Shown one piece after another: positions 36,781-46,124 of a stretch of 64,000 nt of DNA. How positions within the stretch are numbered: the first letter of the stretch is position 1; each line of letters begins with the position of its first letter. The stretch is taken from the NCBI GenBank assembly GCA_022565795.1, contig JAIUMA010000012.1, positions 17,638 to 81,637 on the forward strand, in the 5' to 3' direction. Made by a program: the position numbers and the translations under genes. This DNA is from Balneolia bacterium (GTDB lineage Bacteria > Bacteroidota > Rhodothermia > Balneolales > Cyclonatronaceae). Below the pieces are notes generated by a model. The model ran no database searches. It saw nothing but the letters and a program-made list of their open reading frames with translations, and was not told the origin of the DNA.

Positions 36781-37659
36781 TTACTTGGTGTCGCCGTCAC
36801 GGTTGTAGTCGTAACCATCAGCATTACTCATAATCTGAGCAACAATAGTAAGGAATACACCGTAAATCACTTTTGAAGAAACGTCAGCAATGGTGTAGGT
36901 AATCTGACGACCAACTACGGCAGCTTCAGCAGCAAGACCTGTGAGCGATGGCTCGAGTCCTGGCGGAATCAGGTATGGCATCAGGTAGGCACCTGGATAA
37001 AGCATCCATGACCAGAAGAAAATTACCCAAATGTAACCCATGTAACGGGCAGCATCTTTTGGAATTCCTTCAGAACCTTCCTTAATAACTTTCTTCATTG
37101 TAATAAGAATATCAACGAAGAAAACAGTCGAAATGAAACCCCAAATGAAGAATACAGTAGGGTTAGTTACCTCATAGTACTGACCTATATAACCAGTCAC
37201 AATCATTAGTGTACCTGAAATCCAGAAGCGGTTTCTCACAGATGAGAAGCTGCTCTTTGTAAGAGTAACAACAAAGAGAATCTGGAAAAGAAGCATTGGT
37301 ACGTCAATCAACCAGTTCAGGTAGCGGTAACCGTTGTTAAACAGTGCGCTGCCATCGGCCAGGAAGTAACGGCCTCTTTCGGCATCGAATGCAAAGGCAT
37401 CAATCCAGTTTTGCGCCTGAATGAACAGAAGCAGACCGGCTGAAACCATTACCACAACAGAAAGAACAGCTGTTGTACGATACTTTGGTTGTACAGTCTT
37501 GATAGTTAGGATGAAGTAGATGAGGGCTGCAAACATCACAGCGTACCCCACAGTAAGAACGTGTGCTACCATCTGGAAACCCATTTCCGAGAAACCCTCG
37601 GTTTGTCCCACATAGTTTTCAAAGGTAGCATTACCTAAATTGAAATCAGTAGCTTGCAT
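36781..37659 (-). CDS. Light-driven sodium-pump rhodopsin (NDQ type)
   Basis: A 292-residue seven-helix microbial rhodopsin. Helix C reads RYLNWLIDVPMLLFQ, placing Asn115, Asp119 and Gln126 at the three key positions. NDQ is the signature of outward Na+ pumps such as KR2, unlike the DTD/DTE of proton pumps. The retinal lysine is Lys263 in ADVSSKVIYGV with Asp259 four residues before; Arg251 and His33 also fit KR2 positions. The N-terminal extension before helix A is KR2-like. It would extrude Na+ in light and so support Na+-coupled uptake. No carotenoid or retinal-forming gene is adjacent. Transcribed alone with a strong terminator. Confidence 0.96.
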   Translation of the reverse strand: MQATDFNLGNATFENYVGQTEGFSEMGFQMVAHVLTVGYAVMFAALIYFILTIKTVQPKYRTTAVLSVVVMVSAGLLLFIQAQNWIDAFAFDAERGRYFLADGSALFNNGYRYLNWLIDVPMLLFQILFVVTLTKSSFSSVRNRFWISGTLMIVTGYIGQYYEVTNPTVFFIWGFISTVFFVDILITMKKVIKEGSEGIPKDAARYMGYIWVIFFWSWMLYPGAYLMPYLIPPGLEPSLTGLAAEAAVVGRQITYTIADVSSKVIYGVFLTIVAQIMSNADGYDYNRDGDTK

Positions 37660-37950
37660 AGTCGCTATTGGTTTTTGGTGTTTGGATGTTCATGTACTCG
37701 AATGAGTTAAGGATTGATTGGACCTTACTTTACATGAATTGTATGGGTTTGTTAACACAAGCGTTTGCACTTTCGTTTACATTCATATTAAAATTTTTGA
37801 ATTTCACCTTTTTTTAACGTTAAGTTTATGCTGTACATAGGTTTTTAAATGTATGCAGCATGTATTTGAACGTTCTCAGTTTTAAGTAAGTTTTTACATT
37901 AAAAAAACGCCCTTACAGACTTCCACATTTTGGTAACTAATTGGAGTAGA

Positions 37951-38523
37951 ATGCTTAACGAAAAAAAATCTGAGGATGAGAATTGGCAGGAAATAATAGG
38001 CTGGATCAGGAGAGGGAGTGTGGATGTATCGCATCCCTTCAGATATCTCACGCTTAGTACATCAGATGAGGCCGCACGGATTCAAAGCAGAATGCTCGTG
38101 CTTCGTGAGGTGACAGAAAACAATAAACTGATACTTTACACAGACAGTCGTTCGGCAAAGATTAGTCAGATACAAAATAATGCCGAAGCCGGAGTTTTGT
38201 TCTGGGATCCAAAGCGAAAAGTGCAGCTTAGCCTGAGCGTGACTGTAAAACAAATCGATGATAAAGACTCTCTGAAACGCTACAGAGATAAGGTGAACGG
38301 AAAAGCCCGTGAGTCCTACACTACTAAATGCGCACCCGGTACGCCTGTTGATCATCCGGATGAAGCTGGCTCATTCCACGAATTTGAAGAGACCAATTTC
38401 TTCACCGTTCTCGAATGTGATATACACCGAATCACGGCTTTGCAATTAGGGCGGGAAAAGCACCTCCGCCTTAACTGCGAGCGAAAGGCTGATTCATGGG
38501 AATGCAGCTGGGTTGTGCCTTAG
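37951..38523 (+). CDS. Pyridoxamine 5'-phosphate oxidase-like FMN-binding protein
   Basis: A 190-residue split-barrel protein of the PNPOx-like flavin family. Visible blocks are FRYLTLSTSDEAARIQSRMLVLREV, LILYTDSRSAKISQIQNN and AGVLFWDPKRKVQLSLS, which form the flavin-binding barrel. It is closer to the general-stress/PNPOx-like proteins than to PdxH. GGAG at 37943-37946 supports the ATG at 37951; a TTG seven codons earlier is less likely. The substrate is unknown. Confidence 0.85.
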   Translation: MLNEKKSEDENWQEIIGWIRRGSVDVSHPFRYLTLSTSDEAARIQSRMLVLREVTENNKLILYTDSRSAKISQIQNNAEAGVLFWDPKRKVQLSLSVTVKQIDDKDSLKRYRDKVNGKARESYTTKCAPGTPVDHPDEAGSFHEFEETNFFTVLECDIHRITALQLGREKHLRLNCERKADSWECSWVVP

Positions 38524-38526
38524 ATG

Positions 38527-38955
38527 TTATCTACGGGCAATGTGAATCCGGTCGGGGTGGCGGATTTCAATCTGTGGCGTTCCGCCATGCATTTCCACAT
38601 CACCGGTAGCGCAAACAAACTGTCCGTCGAAAATGCGATGAGGCGTCTGAGGCCATAGTGAATGGAAACGCTGCCAAATCACCACGGTAAAGACCTGGTT
38701 GGGATGGGCATCACCAAAATTGAGGAAAACCGGGCTTCCACCGATTTGCGTTGCGTGTGTGGCCTGAAGGACTTCACCGCAAACCTCAACAAAGCGCCCT
38801 GCATACTCAGCGGCCTGTTCGGGACTTATTGAATGCTGCGCTTCATCACGGCGATCGGTGTCCGGCTTCACCACACGGGAAAGCAGCAGCGCTCCAATCA
38901 TGAAAACGGCCAGCACGGGCAAAAGCCACTTCAATTGTTTTCTGATATTATTCAT
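38527..38955 (-). CDS. Membrane-anchored OB-fold protein
   Basis: A 142-residue protein with one N-terminal membrane helix (about 9-28) and an outer domain of about 95 residues. The blocks AAEYAGRFVEVCGEVLQA, PVFLNFGDAHPNQVFTVVIW and DGQFVCATGDVEMHGGTPQIEI match the nucleic-acid-binding-like OB folds found beside secreted nucleases (YhcR-type). No nuclease domain is fused. Its stop lies three bases from the convergent PNPOx-like gene. The biological role is unknown. Confidence 0.72.
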   Translation of the reverse strand: MNNIRKQLKWLLPVLAVFMIGALLLSRVVKPDTDRRDEAQHSISPEQAAEYAGRFVEVCGEVLQATHATQIGGSPVFLNFGDAHPNQVFTVVIWQRFHSLWPQTPHRIFDGQFVCATGDVEMHGGTPQIEIRHPDRIHIARR

Positions 38956-39044
38956 CGGATTTCTTTTTGATTCCCTTTCCTAACAAGTTACGAACGCGTT
39001 GTTTCAGAAAAAAAGGTGCCTCTCTTTTGCGGTTTAAATGAGCA

Positions 39045-39076
39045 TTTTGGCGGGTGACATTACACCTTTATGTTTG
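39045..39076 (+). promoter_or_regulatory. Bacteroidota-type promoter for the lipoate ligase gene
   Basis: TTTTG (39045-39049), 19 bases, then TATGTTTG (39069-39076), matching the -33 and -7 consensus (TTTG, TAnnTTTG). It lies about 92 bases before the lplA start. Confidence 0.55.
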
Positions 39077-39168
39077 TTATCTTCAGCGGATTAAAAGATC
39101 TTTATTTCCCGGTTCTCGTTTTTTACTTCTGCCGGGTGAGCCTATAAACCTAATGGACAAACAGTAGC

Positions 39169-40179
39169 ATGATTTTTATTGAAAATGAAGGCGTTAATGA
39201 TCCGCGTATCAATCTGGCACTTGAGGAATTTGCACTTCGCAACTTCAAACATGGTCAGGATTTCCTGCTGTTTTATATCAACGAGCCATGCATCATTATT
39301 GGGCGGAACCAGAACACGCTCGAGGAGATAAATCACGAGTATGTGGAGGAGAAGGGCATTCATGTTGTTCGCAGAATGTCGGGCGGCGGCGCCGTGTACC
39401 AGGATCTGGGTAACCTGAACTTCAGTTTTATCACCGATTACGATATGAAGAGCCTCAATAACTTTAAAAAGTTTACGAGCCCGGTAATCAAGGTGCTTAA
39501 CAGCATGAAGGTGGAGGCCGAAATGAGCGGGCGTAACGATATTCTCGTTGATGGCAAAAAGATTTCGGGCAACGCACAGTACTCAACCACAAAGCGGATG
39601 TTCAGCCATGGCACGCTGCTTTTTGATGCGAATCTGAACGAGGTCGCCAACGCCCTGAACGTGAAGATGAGCAAAATACAGTCCAAGGGACATAAATCGG
39701 TACGCAGCCGGGTTGCAAACATCTCAGAGTTTCTTCAGGAGCCGATGTCTACAGAGCAGTTCCGCGCACGCCTGCTGAAAGGTCTTTATGATGAGCGTGA
39801 TGACTTCGAAATTTACCATCTTACCAAAGGAGAGTGGGAAGGCGTATACGAATTGCGCGATGAGAAGTACGGTAGCTGGGACTGGAACTTTGGCCGTTCG
39901 CCAAAATTCAACATTCAGCGTGATCGCCGTTTTCCTGTTGGTGAGGTTGATCTTCGCCTGTTTGTTGATAAAGGAATCATAGAGGAAATTACTATTTACG
40001 GAGACTTCTTTGGCAAGGAGCCCGTAAAAGAGCTTGAGACCACGCTAAAGGGAGTGCGCTACGACAAAGCTGAGCTCACAAACGCTCTTAAAGGTGTTGA
40101 TATCTCGGCTTTCTTCGGGGACGTGCCTAAAGATGAGTTCATAGAGCTGCTTTACGGCGCTGACGAAGATCCTGCCTGA
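39169..40179 (+). CDS. lplA: Lipoate-protein ligase A
   Basis: A 336-residue ligase that activates free lipoate with ATP and attaches it to lipoyl domains, such as the E2 subunits of 2-oxoacid dehydrogenases; sucA lies at the window's right end. Motifs are IIGRNQNTLEEIN, VRRMSGGGAVYQDLGNLNFS and DGKKISGNAQ, the last with the catalytic lysine. A C-terminal accessory domain (about 250-336) is present, as in LplA. It has its own promoter. Confidence 0.94.
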   Translation: MIFIENEGVNDPRINLALEEFALRNFKHGQDFLLFYINEPCIIIGRNQNTLEEINHEYVEEKGIHVVRRMSGGGAVYQDLGNLNFSFITDYDMKSLNNFKKFTSPVIKVLNSMKVEAEMSGRNDILVDGKKISGNAQYSTTKRMFSHGTLLFDANLNEVANALNVKMSKIQSKGHKSVRSRVANISEFLQEPMSTEQFRARLLKGLYDERDDFEIYHLTKGEWEGVYELRDEKYGSWDWNFGRSPKFNIQRDRRFPVGEVDLRLFVDKGIIEEITIYGDFFGKEPVKELETTLKGVRYDKAELTNALKGVDISAFFGDVPKDEFIELLYGADEDPA

Positions 40180-40246
40180 AGCCAAGGTTCATTGCAGAAC
40201 TTTTCGACTGTTATCTGAAAATTTGAAATCTAAAAAAGGCAGTAAC

Positions 40247-41446
40247 ATGAAGCCACTGGCATCGAGAACGCTCAATCTGAAGCAAAGCGGCATTCGTGCG
40301 GTCACCCAAATGGTGAACGAGCACAACGGAATAAACATGGGGCAGGGGATTTGCGATTTGCCCACGCCTGAGGCCGTTCAGCAGGGCGCTATTGATGCCA
40401 TCCGGCAGAACAAGTCGATCTATTCGTATCACAGCGGAATTCCCAAACTTCGCGCTCATACGGCTGAGAAGTTCAGCACCTTTAACGGTATTCCGTGTGA
40501 TGCTGAGCGGGAAGTGATGATTACTAGCGGTTCAACCGGCGCTTTTGTTGCCGCCTGCCTGGCTACCCTTGAGCCCGGTGATGAAGTGATTCAGTTCGAG
40601 CCCTTTTACGGCTATCATGTACAGCTGTTGAAAGTTCTCGGCTTTAAGCCCGTCTTTGTGCCGATGAGCGATCGCTCGTGGAACATCGATTTTGATGCGC
40701 TTGAGAAAGCCATCACCCCAAAAACAAAAGCCATAGTTGTAACAAATCCGGGAAATCCGAACGGTAAGGTCTGGACAAAAAAGGAGCTTGAGACACTGCT
40801 TAAAGTGCTTCAAAAGCATGATTTGTGGGCATACACCGACGAGGTGTATGAATACATGACTTACGACGGAAATAAGCATCTTTCGCTCGCCTCGCTGCCT
40901 GATGCGTTTGAGCGGACCATCACCATTTCCAGCTTTTCCAAGACCTTTAATATGACCGGCTGGAGAATGGGCAGCTCGGTGGCTCCCGAGCAGGTTATTG
41001 AAAAAATGGGCTTGCTCAGTGATTTGATCTACATCTGCCCACCTACTCCGCTTCAGCACGGGTTAAGCGAGGCGTTTGGGATGCCATCATCCTACTTTGA
41101 AGATCTTGGCAAAGATTATGATCAAAAGCGGACGCAGTTTTGTGATGCGCTGCGGGAGGCCGGCTTTGAGTTCGAAATGCCCGAAGGCGCCTATTATGTA
41201 TTTGCCAGTTTCGAAAAGCTCCATAAGGAATATGGTTTGGCGGGCTTTGATAACGATGAAAATGCCTGCCGTACTTTGATTGAGCAGACCGGAATCGGAT
41301 CGGTGCCTGGCAGGTCGTTTTATGCTGATCCGGAGAAAGGGCGTTATTACCTGCGCTTCTGCTATGCCAAGGAGCAGCCCGTTCTTGATGATGCCTGCCA
41401 CAGATTGCGCGATTTCGGGAAAAAGCTGAAGGTTGAGCAGGGCTGA
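40247..41446 (+). CDS. Class I/II PLP-dependent aminotransferase
   Basis: A 399-residue fold-I aminotransferase in the aspartate/kynurenine aminotransferase group. It has MGQGICDLPTPEAV, TSGSTGAFVAACLATLEPGDEV, NPGNPNGKVWTKKEL, DEVYEYMTYDG, SSFSKTFNMTGWRMG (PLP lysine) and a C-terminal FCYAKE region. The ATG at 40247 fits family starts; a TTG eight codons earlier is possible. It follows lplA by 67 bases and may share its transcript. The substrate amino acid is not determinable from sequence. Confidence 0.92.
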   Translation: MKPLASRTLNLKQSGIRAVTQMVNEHNGINMGQGICDLPTPEAVQQGAIDAIRQNKSIYSYHSGIPKLRAHTAEKFSTFNGIPCDAEREVMITSGSTGAFVAACLATLEPGDEVIQFEPFYGYHVQLLKVLGFKPVFVPMSDRSWNIDFDALEKAITPKTKAIVVTNPGNPNGKVWTKKELETLLKVLQKHDLWAYTDEVYEYMTYDGNKHLSLASLPDAFERTITISSFSKTFNMTGWRMGSSVAPEQVIEKMGLLSDLIYICPPTPLQHGLSEAFGMPSSYFEDLGKDYDQKRTQFCDALREAGFEFEMPEGAYYVFASFEKLHKEYGLAGFDNDENACRTLIEQTGIGSVPGRSFYADPEKGRYYLRFCYAKEQPVLDDACHRLRDFGKKLKVEQG

Positions 41447-41524
41447 AGTTTAGCTCGGTAGCTGCTCCATGTTAAATTTTTCCAACAGCCAAACGAATGA
41501 CAGGAAAAATAGATTGTAGGGTGA

Positions 41525-41552
41525 ACTAGTCATTACCCATAAAGCCGGTGTC
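41525..41552 (+). promoter_or_regulatory. ECF-type promoter P1 (sigma operon)
   Basis: ACTAGTCAT (41525-41533), 14 bases, GTGTC (41548-41552), located 38 bases before the sigma start. The same two elements at the same spacing recur at 46038-46066 and 49139-49166, and I saw them nowhere else in the window. Confidence 0.65.
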
Positions 41553-41590
41553 CTCGTACAGTAGGTCAGCGGAACCTGAATTATTTTTCC

Positions 41591-42199
41591 ATGGATCAGC
41601 TAAAAGACGAACGCGCAGTACAACTCTTCAGGCTAATTTCAGCCTCTGACAAAAAAGCTTTTGACGAGCTTTTTAGAAAAAGCTATGCTTCGCTTGTTGT
41701 TTTTTGTTGTCGCTATGTGAAGGATAAACAGACCGCTTCCGACATTGTGCAGGATACATTTATTAAACTTTGGAATAATCGCTCATCGCTTGCCGAGGTG
41801 GGATTAGCCAAATCATACTTATACAGAATCGTAAGAAACCTCTCACTGAACTATATTCGTGATAATGCCAACACGCAAACCGGATTAGAGCTGATTACTG
41901 ATGAGGCAATTCTTGAAGGTGAAGGCCAGCTTGGCTGGTCAGATCCGGTGGAATCAGATACTTCCAATAACGTACAAACCCGTATGGCACTTGTTAAACG
42001 CTGGATAGGTCAGCTGCCCGAACGCCAGAAAGAAGCTTTTGAGCTTAGTCGGTTTGAAGGATTGGACCACCATGAAATAGCTGAAGTGATGAATGTTTCT
42101 GCAAGGACTGTAAACAACCATATTGTGGAGGCGCTGAAGAACATTCAGAAGATTCGCGAAATGGATGCAAAACGTAACGTAATGGCAGGACATGGCTAA
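41591..42199 (+). CDS. ECF RNA polymerase sigma factor (FecI-like)
   Basis: A 202-residue sigma-70 family factor with only regions 2 and 4. Region 2 includes RYVKDKQTASDIVQDTFIKLWNNR; region 4 includes LPERQKEAFELSRFEGLDHHEIAEVM and the helix-turn-helix VSARTVNNHIVEAL. The gene overlaps the FecR anti-sigma gene by 8 bases and is followed by an STN-domain receptor, the standard layout of a cell-surface signalling unit. The repeated ACTAGTCAT/GTGTC element 38 bases upstream suggests that it transcribes its own operon. Confidence 0.94.
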   Translation: MDQLKDERAVQLFRLISASDKKAFDELFRKSYASLVVFCCRYVKDKQTASDIVQDTFIKLWNNRSSLAEVGLAKSYLYRIVRNLSLNYIRDNANTQTGLELITDEAILEGEGQLGWSDPVESDTSNNVQTRMALVKRWIGQLPERQKEAFELSRFEGLDHHEIAEVMNVSARTVNNHIVEALKNIQKIREMDAKRNVMAGHG

Positions 42200-43169
42200 A
42201 ACAAATAAACATTCGAAAGACGACGGAAAACAGATTTCCGAATTCTTTCGCGATTTGCCCGAAGATGAGCGGAGAGAAATGCTCGGCATATGGAATCAAT
42301 CCGGGATAATTCATCACGAGGCAAACGCTAACGAAATTTCCGAGGAAGAAACTGAAGATGCTCTCAGCGCGCTTCATGCAAAGCTTGGTTTTGATGATGA
42401 GCACCAGCAGGACTATTCAGACTCTTCGCAGAAAAAAGTAGGTACGGGACGCTGGCTATACTATTTGGCCGCCGCTGCCGTGTTGATGATTGCTTTAGGC
42501 CTGTGGCTGTCAACCCCGGTTACCCACACAATTCCCGCCGGTCAAACCGCTGTAATTGATTTACGGGACGGCAGCTCCATCTCCGCGAACAGCGGGACAT
42601 TTGTAGCATACAGCAGAATCTTTGGGTTCAGCAACCGAACGGTGCAAATTGACGGTGAAGCCTTTTTTGAAGTTAATCCCGGCGAGACACCATTTATAGT
42701 GAAGGCTAACGGCAGTGTTGCCGAAGTTCTCGGCACATCCTTTAACGTCCGCTCATGGTCAACCGACCCGGAAACCGAAACCAGAATAGATGTGGCTTCC
42801 GGTATAGTTAAGTTTTTTGCAGAAAGCCGTCCTGGCGATGCTGTACATCTCACCGAAGGTTATGGAAGTTTTGTAAGTGAACTCCATCCTGTGCCGCAGG
42901 ATCCGGTTACCATTCAGCTTTCGCATGCTCTCGCATGGCGTGACAATAACCTTGCATTCTCAGTTCAACCGCTTTCCGTCATTTTTAATGAGCTGGAGCG
43001 CAAGTATGATGTAACCATTGAGTGGAGTGATGCCGAAATCGCCCAAACCACGCTTTCTACATTTTATACGCAGCCCGATAATGTTGAGTCCGTCCTTGCT
43101 GACATCTGTACCGTAAAGGGCCTGAATTACTCCCGGACTTCAACCGGCTACCGCATCACGCGAAACTAA
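42192..43169 (+). CDS. FecR-family anti-sigma factor
   Basis: A 325-residue inner-membrane anti-sigma regulator. The cytoplasmic N-terminal part (about 1-85) would hold the sigma factor, followed by one membrane helix (about 88-106, YYLAAAAVLMIALGLWL). The periplasmic FecR domain includes GQTAVIDLRDGSSISANSG, QIDGEAFFEVNPGETPFIV and EVLGTSFNVRSW, and a C-terminal STN-like/DUF4974-type segment ends the protein. It should receive the signal from the STN domain of the next gene's receptor. It overlaps the sigma gene by 8 bases. Confidence 0.93.
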   Translation: MAKTNKHSKDDGKQISEFFRDLPEDERREMLGIWNQSGIIHHEANANEISEEETEDALSALHAKLGFDDEHQQDYSDSSQKKVGTGRWLYYLAAAAVLMIALGLWLSTPVTHTIPAGQTAVIDLRDGSSISANSGTFVAYSRIFGFSNRTVQIDGEAFFEVNPGETPFIVKANGSVAEVLGTSFNVRSWSTDPETETRIDVASGIVKFFAESRPGDAVHLTEGYGSFVSELHPVPQDPVTIQLSHALAWRDNNLAFSVQPLSVIFNELERKYDVTIEWSDAEIAQTTLSTFYTQPDNVESVLADICTVKGLNYSRTSTGYRITRN

Positions 43170-43206
43170 ATACATAGCCTGATAAGGCTTAAACAGCGGC
43201 GTGCTT

Positions 43207-46035
43207 ATGAAAACGAAGCAGATACCGAAATCCAGTGTCAATATCAGCCACAGCGTTGTTCTGCTGGCGGCTGTGATGATGCTTGTGCTATCTATCTCAA
43301 TTCAAACTGCTGAAGCCCAGGAGCGCACTCGTTCTGCCGAATACCAGTATAGCTTCAGTTTTTCCGGAACGCCGCTTTCGGAGGCACTTGAAAATCTTGC
43401 GGCTTCAGCCGGTGTAAACCTGATTTTCGATCCTGATTTGGTAGCCAATCAGTTTGTGTACAGCCGGGTGCGCGGGAATACAATTAACGATTTACTGTCG
43501 GTGCTGCTCGACCGCAAAGATCTGGACTATATCATTCTGTCGTCGGGTACCTACGTGATTGTGAAGTCAGCCAGAGAAGCATCATCCTTCGGATCTTTAA
43601 CGGGGCAGGTCGTGGATGCCGAAACCGGCGAACCCCTAATGGGAGCGACCGTGATGATTGCTGATGCATCAGCCGGAACCGTAACAAACCGCTCTGGGCA
43701 GTTTAGCCTTGGCGGACTCATAAGCGGGGAGCAGGAGCTTATATTTTCCTATCTGGGCTATGAGCCTGTAAGAAAAAAGATTCACATTCCGCAGCAGGGC
43801 AACATCACGGAGCGCATCACCCTAAACTCCAGAACGGTGGATTTTTTCCCGGTTGTTGTTGCTGCTCATCGCCCGTTAACGGCCGGAATGCATCATGAGC
43901 AGGCTGCAGAGCCGAGAAACGGATGGAACACGGGAAACCGGTACAACAGCGCCATCCAAAGTTTAGATTTGTTCTCCGGAGTTCAGCACGGCATCCCTAT
44001 GGCGGGCACGCATATTCAGGGCGGACAGCGAAGCGAACATCGCATGTATTTAGATGGCGTTCCGGTATACAATCCGTATAGCTTTGGACAGCTTTCAAGC
44101 GCGTTCAGCCCGTATGCCATCAACAGAATAGAGGTCGACAAAGCTGGTTTTGATGCTTCGGCAGGAAGCTATATTGCCGGGAAAATCAATCTGCAGCACA
44201 ATGTCTCCGGCCGCGCCGGGCAAAATGCACTATTCCAGGCCGACCCCCTCAGCACAAACGCTTTCGGCTCGGTGCGAACTACAACCGAAAATGGCAGAAG
44301 TCTTGAGCTGATGACCGCCTACCGGACTTCAATCTGGGGTGTATATGAAGACCCGGTGCTTTCCGGAACACTCAGCGAGTGGGATACGATTGATCCGTTG
44401 TTATACAATCTTGTGGCTTCAAACGGAAACGGTCAGCTAATGCAGGATTTCGCCCCGGTAAACAATCGCTCCGATATTGGATATTATGATGTGCACTTTG
44501 CCGGGAGCTATCAGCCAGGGCCTTTCGGCAGGCTTAGTTTCTCCTTGTATAGCGGTCAGAACGATGTGCGCACAGATGTGCTGGCAAGCGAACAAATGCA
44601 CGGAAATCAGCTCTATATGTTTTCCAGAGACAGCTATGCCTTTAACAATACCGTGGCACAGATTAGCTACGATTGGATTGCAACTCCCCGTCTTGACCTG
44701 AGCGGACAGCTCGCCTACAGCATGAACCGCATGCAGCACGGCTACTACATGGCCGACAACAATCGAATCGAAACTATACGCGACCTGACCAACGCCGGGC
44801 AGGATGAACGCGCCCTTTTTGGTGCAATCACCGATAACATCGAGCACACCACCGCGCAGCTCGACAGCAATATGCTCCAGCACTACATCGGTCGTTTGGA
44901 TGCAGCTTATGCGGTATCGCCCCGTTTTTCTGTGGAAAGCGGTCTTCAGGCCGACTTTGTACGTTCGGAGTTTGATCTAAGCGGGTTGTTTTACCTTCCT
45001 GCAGTAGATGCTCAGGAGTCTGCCATTCTCAGCTCTTACACGAATGTTCACTTTAGTCTTAGCGCGAATATGTTTGCTAAGATAGGCTCCCGCTTTACGT
45101 ATTTGGACAGCTCCGGTGAGCTTTTCGCTGAGCCCAGAGCACAACTTCAGTACGACCAACCGGAAAGCCGAATCGGAGACTGGTCAATCCGGCTGTCGGG
45201 AGGCTTATATCGACAGTTCATCAATCAGTTTGATATAACCAATGCAGGACCAAGTTCGATTGTGCCTTCGTTTACCATTTGGGCACATGACAGCAGCTTC
45301 AGGCAGCCGGCCGCCTGGCACACGGCTGCCTCCCTGGTTCTGAATCCGACTTCTACGACAACCATCTACTCCGAAACCTGGCTGAGGCTTCAGCCAGCGG
45401 GTTACATCACTTCGTATAGCAACCTTTTGGAAGAATCTGCCGTCGGTAATTCGGGACTTGGCAGCTTCGCTGAAGTGACTGATATGCAGGCATGGGGAGC
45501 GGGATTCCGGATAAATCAGGAGCTTTTCGATTCCCGTCTTAAGCTGATGGGCGGATATGATTATAGTAACGCCGAAGTGAATATGGAGTCTCAGTTTGGC
45601 AGGGTGATGCCTGCGCCCTGGAATCATCCACACTCGCTGCAGGGAAGGGTGCTTGCCCGCATGACTTCTCAATTCAGTATTGTCGGACAATGGCAGCGCG
45701 TGATGGGGCGAACGTGGGCTTTTCGTGAGTCGTACTACAACTTCCTGATGATGCACAACGTGCATACGGTTCAGCAGTTTGATCTCACCACTCCGGAAAA
45801 TGACCGGCTGCCTGCCTTCGATCAGTTCGATGTCTCTTTCATCTACAATCAGGCGCTGGGATTCAGTCGTGTAGAGGCTCGTCTAGACCTGATGAACGTG
45901 CTTAATCGTAGAAATAGCATCGACAGAGGGATCTATGCGCACCGCACGCATGCCGATGGAACGCAGGAGCTTAGACTGGTTGACCGTCGCCTACCCGGGT
46001 TTAATCCTTCAATTAGTTTGCAAATTTCTTTCTAA
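43207..46035 (+). CDS. TonB-dependent receptor/transducer with STN domain
   Basis: A 942-residue outer-membrane receptor. Order: signal peptide (to about 37, TAEAQ), STN signalling domain (about 45-115, GTPLSEALENLAASAGVNLIF) that contacts FecR, carboxypeptidase-regulatory-like domain (about 120-195, GQVVDAETGEPLMGATV), plug (about 230-345, HRMYLDGVPVYNPYSFGQLS) and a barrel ending SLQISF. The STN domain and FecIR neighbours mark it as a transducer that reports substrate binding to the sigma factor. I prefer the ATG at 43207 to a GTG two codons earlier. The ligand is unknown. Confidence 0.92.
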   Translation: MKTKQIPKSSVNISHSVVLLAAVMMLVLSISIQTAEAQERTRSAEYQYSFSFSGTPLSEALENLAASAGVNLIFDPDLVANQFVYSRVRGNTINDLLSVLLDRKDLDYIILSSGTYVIVKSAREASSFGSLTGQVVDAETGEPLMGATVMIADASAGTVTNRSGQFSLGGLISGEQELIFSYLGYEPVRKKIHIPQQGNITERITLNSRTVDFFPVVVAAHRPLTAGMHHEQAAEPRNGWNTGNRYNSAIQSLDLFSGVQHGIPMAGTHIQGGQRSEHRMYLDGVPVYNPYSFGQLSSAFSPYAINRIEVDKAGFDASAGSYIAGKINLQHNVSGRAGQNALFQADPLSTNAFGSVRTTTENGRSLELMTAYRTSIWGVYEDPVLSGTLSEWDTIDPLLYNLVASNGNGQLMQDFAPVNNRSDIGYYDVHFAGSYQPGPFGRLSFSLYSGQNDVRTDVLASEQMHGNQLYMFSRDSYAFNNTVAQISYDWIATPRLDLSGQLAYSMNRMQHGYYMADNNRIETIRDLTNAGQDERALFGAITDNIEHTTAQLDSNMLQHYIGRLDAAYAVSPRFSVESGLQADFVRSEFDLSGLFYLPAVDAQESAILSSYTNVHFSLSANMFAKIGSRFTYLDSSGELFAEPRAQLQYDQPESRIGDWSIRLSGGLYRQFINQFDITNAGPSSIVPSFTIWAHDSSFRQPAAWHTAASLVLNPTSTTTIYSETWLRLQPAGYITSYSNLLEESAVGNSGLGSFAEVTDMQAWGAGFRINQELFDSRLKLMGGYDYSNAEVNMESQFGRVMPAPWNHPHSLQGRVLARMTSQFSIVGQWQRVMGRTWAFRESYYNFLMMHNVHTVQQFDLTTPENDRLPAFDQFDVSFIYNQALGFSRVEARLDLMNVLNRRNSIDRGIYAHRTHADGTQELRLVDRRLPGFNPSISLQISF

Positions 46036-46037
46036 AG

Positions 46038-46066
46038 ACTAGTCATAAGAGGTTAGGGTATGTGTC
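46038..46066 (+). promoter_or_regulatory. ECF-type promoter P2 (DUF4397 gene)
   Basis: ACTAGTCAT (46038-46046), 15 bases, GTGTC (46062-46066), 58 bases before the ATG at 46125. It shares the 12-mer AAGACTAGTCAT with P3. A GTG start at 46062 would lie inside the -10 element, which argues for the ATG. Confidence 0.65.
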
Positions 46067-46124
46067 TGTGGAACATAGTTGCACATTAGATACAAAAATA
46101 ACATATACCAAAACTAACCCCGAT

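Noticed and set aside
46062..46124. GTG start for the DUF4397 protein at 46062
   Set aside because: It would fall inside the predicted -10 element, and the 21 added residues precede a normal signal peptide that begins at the ATG at 46125.
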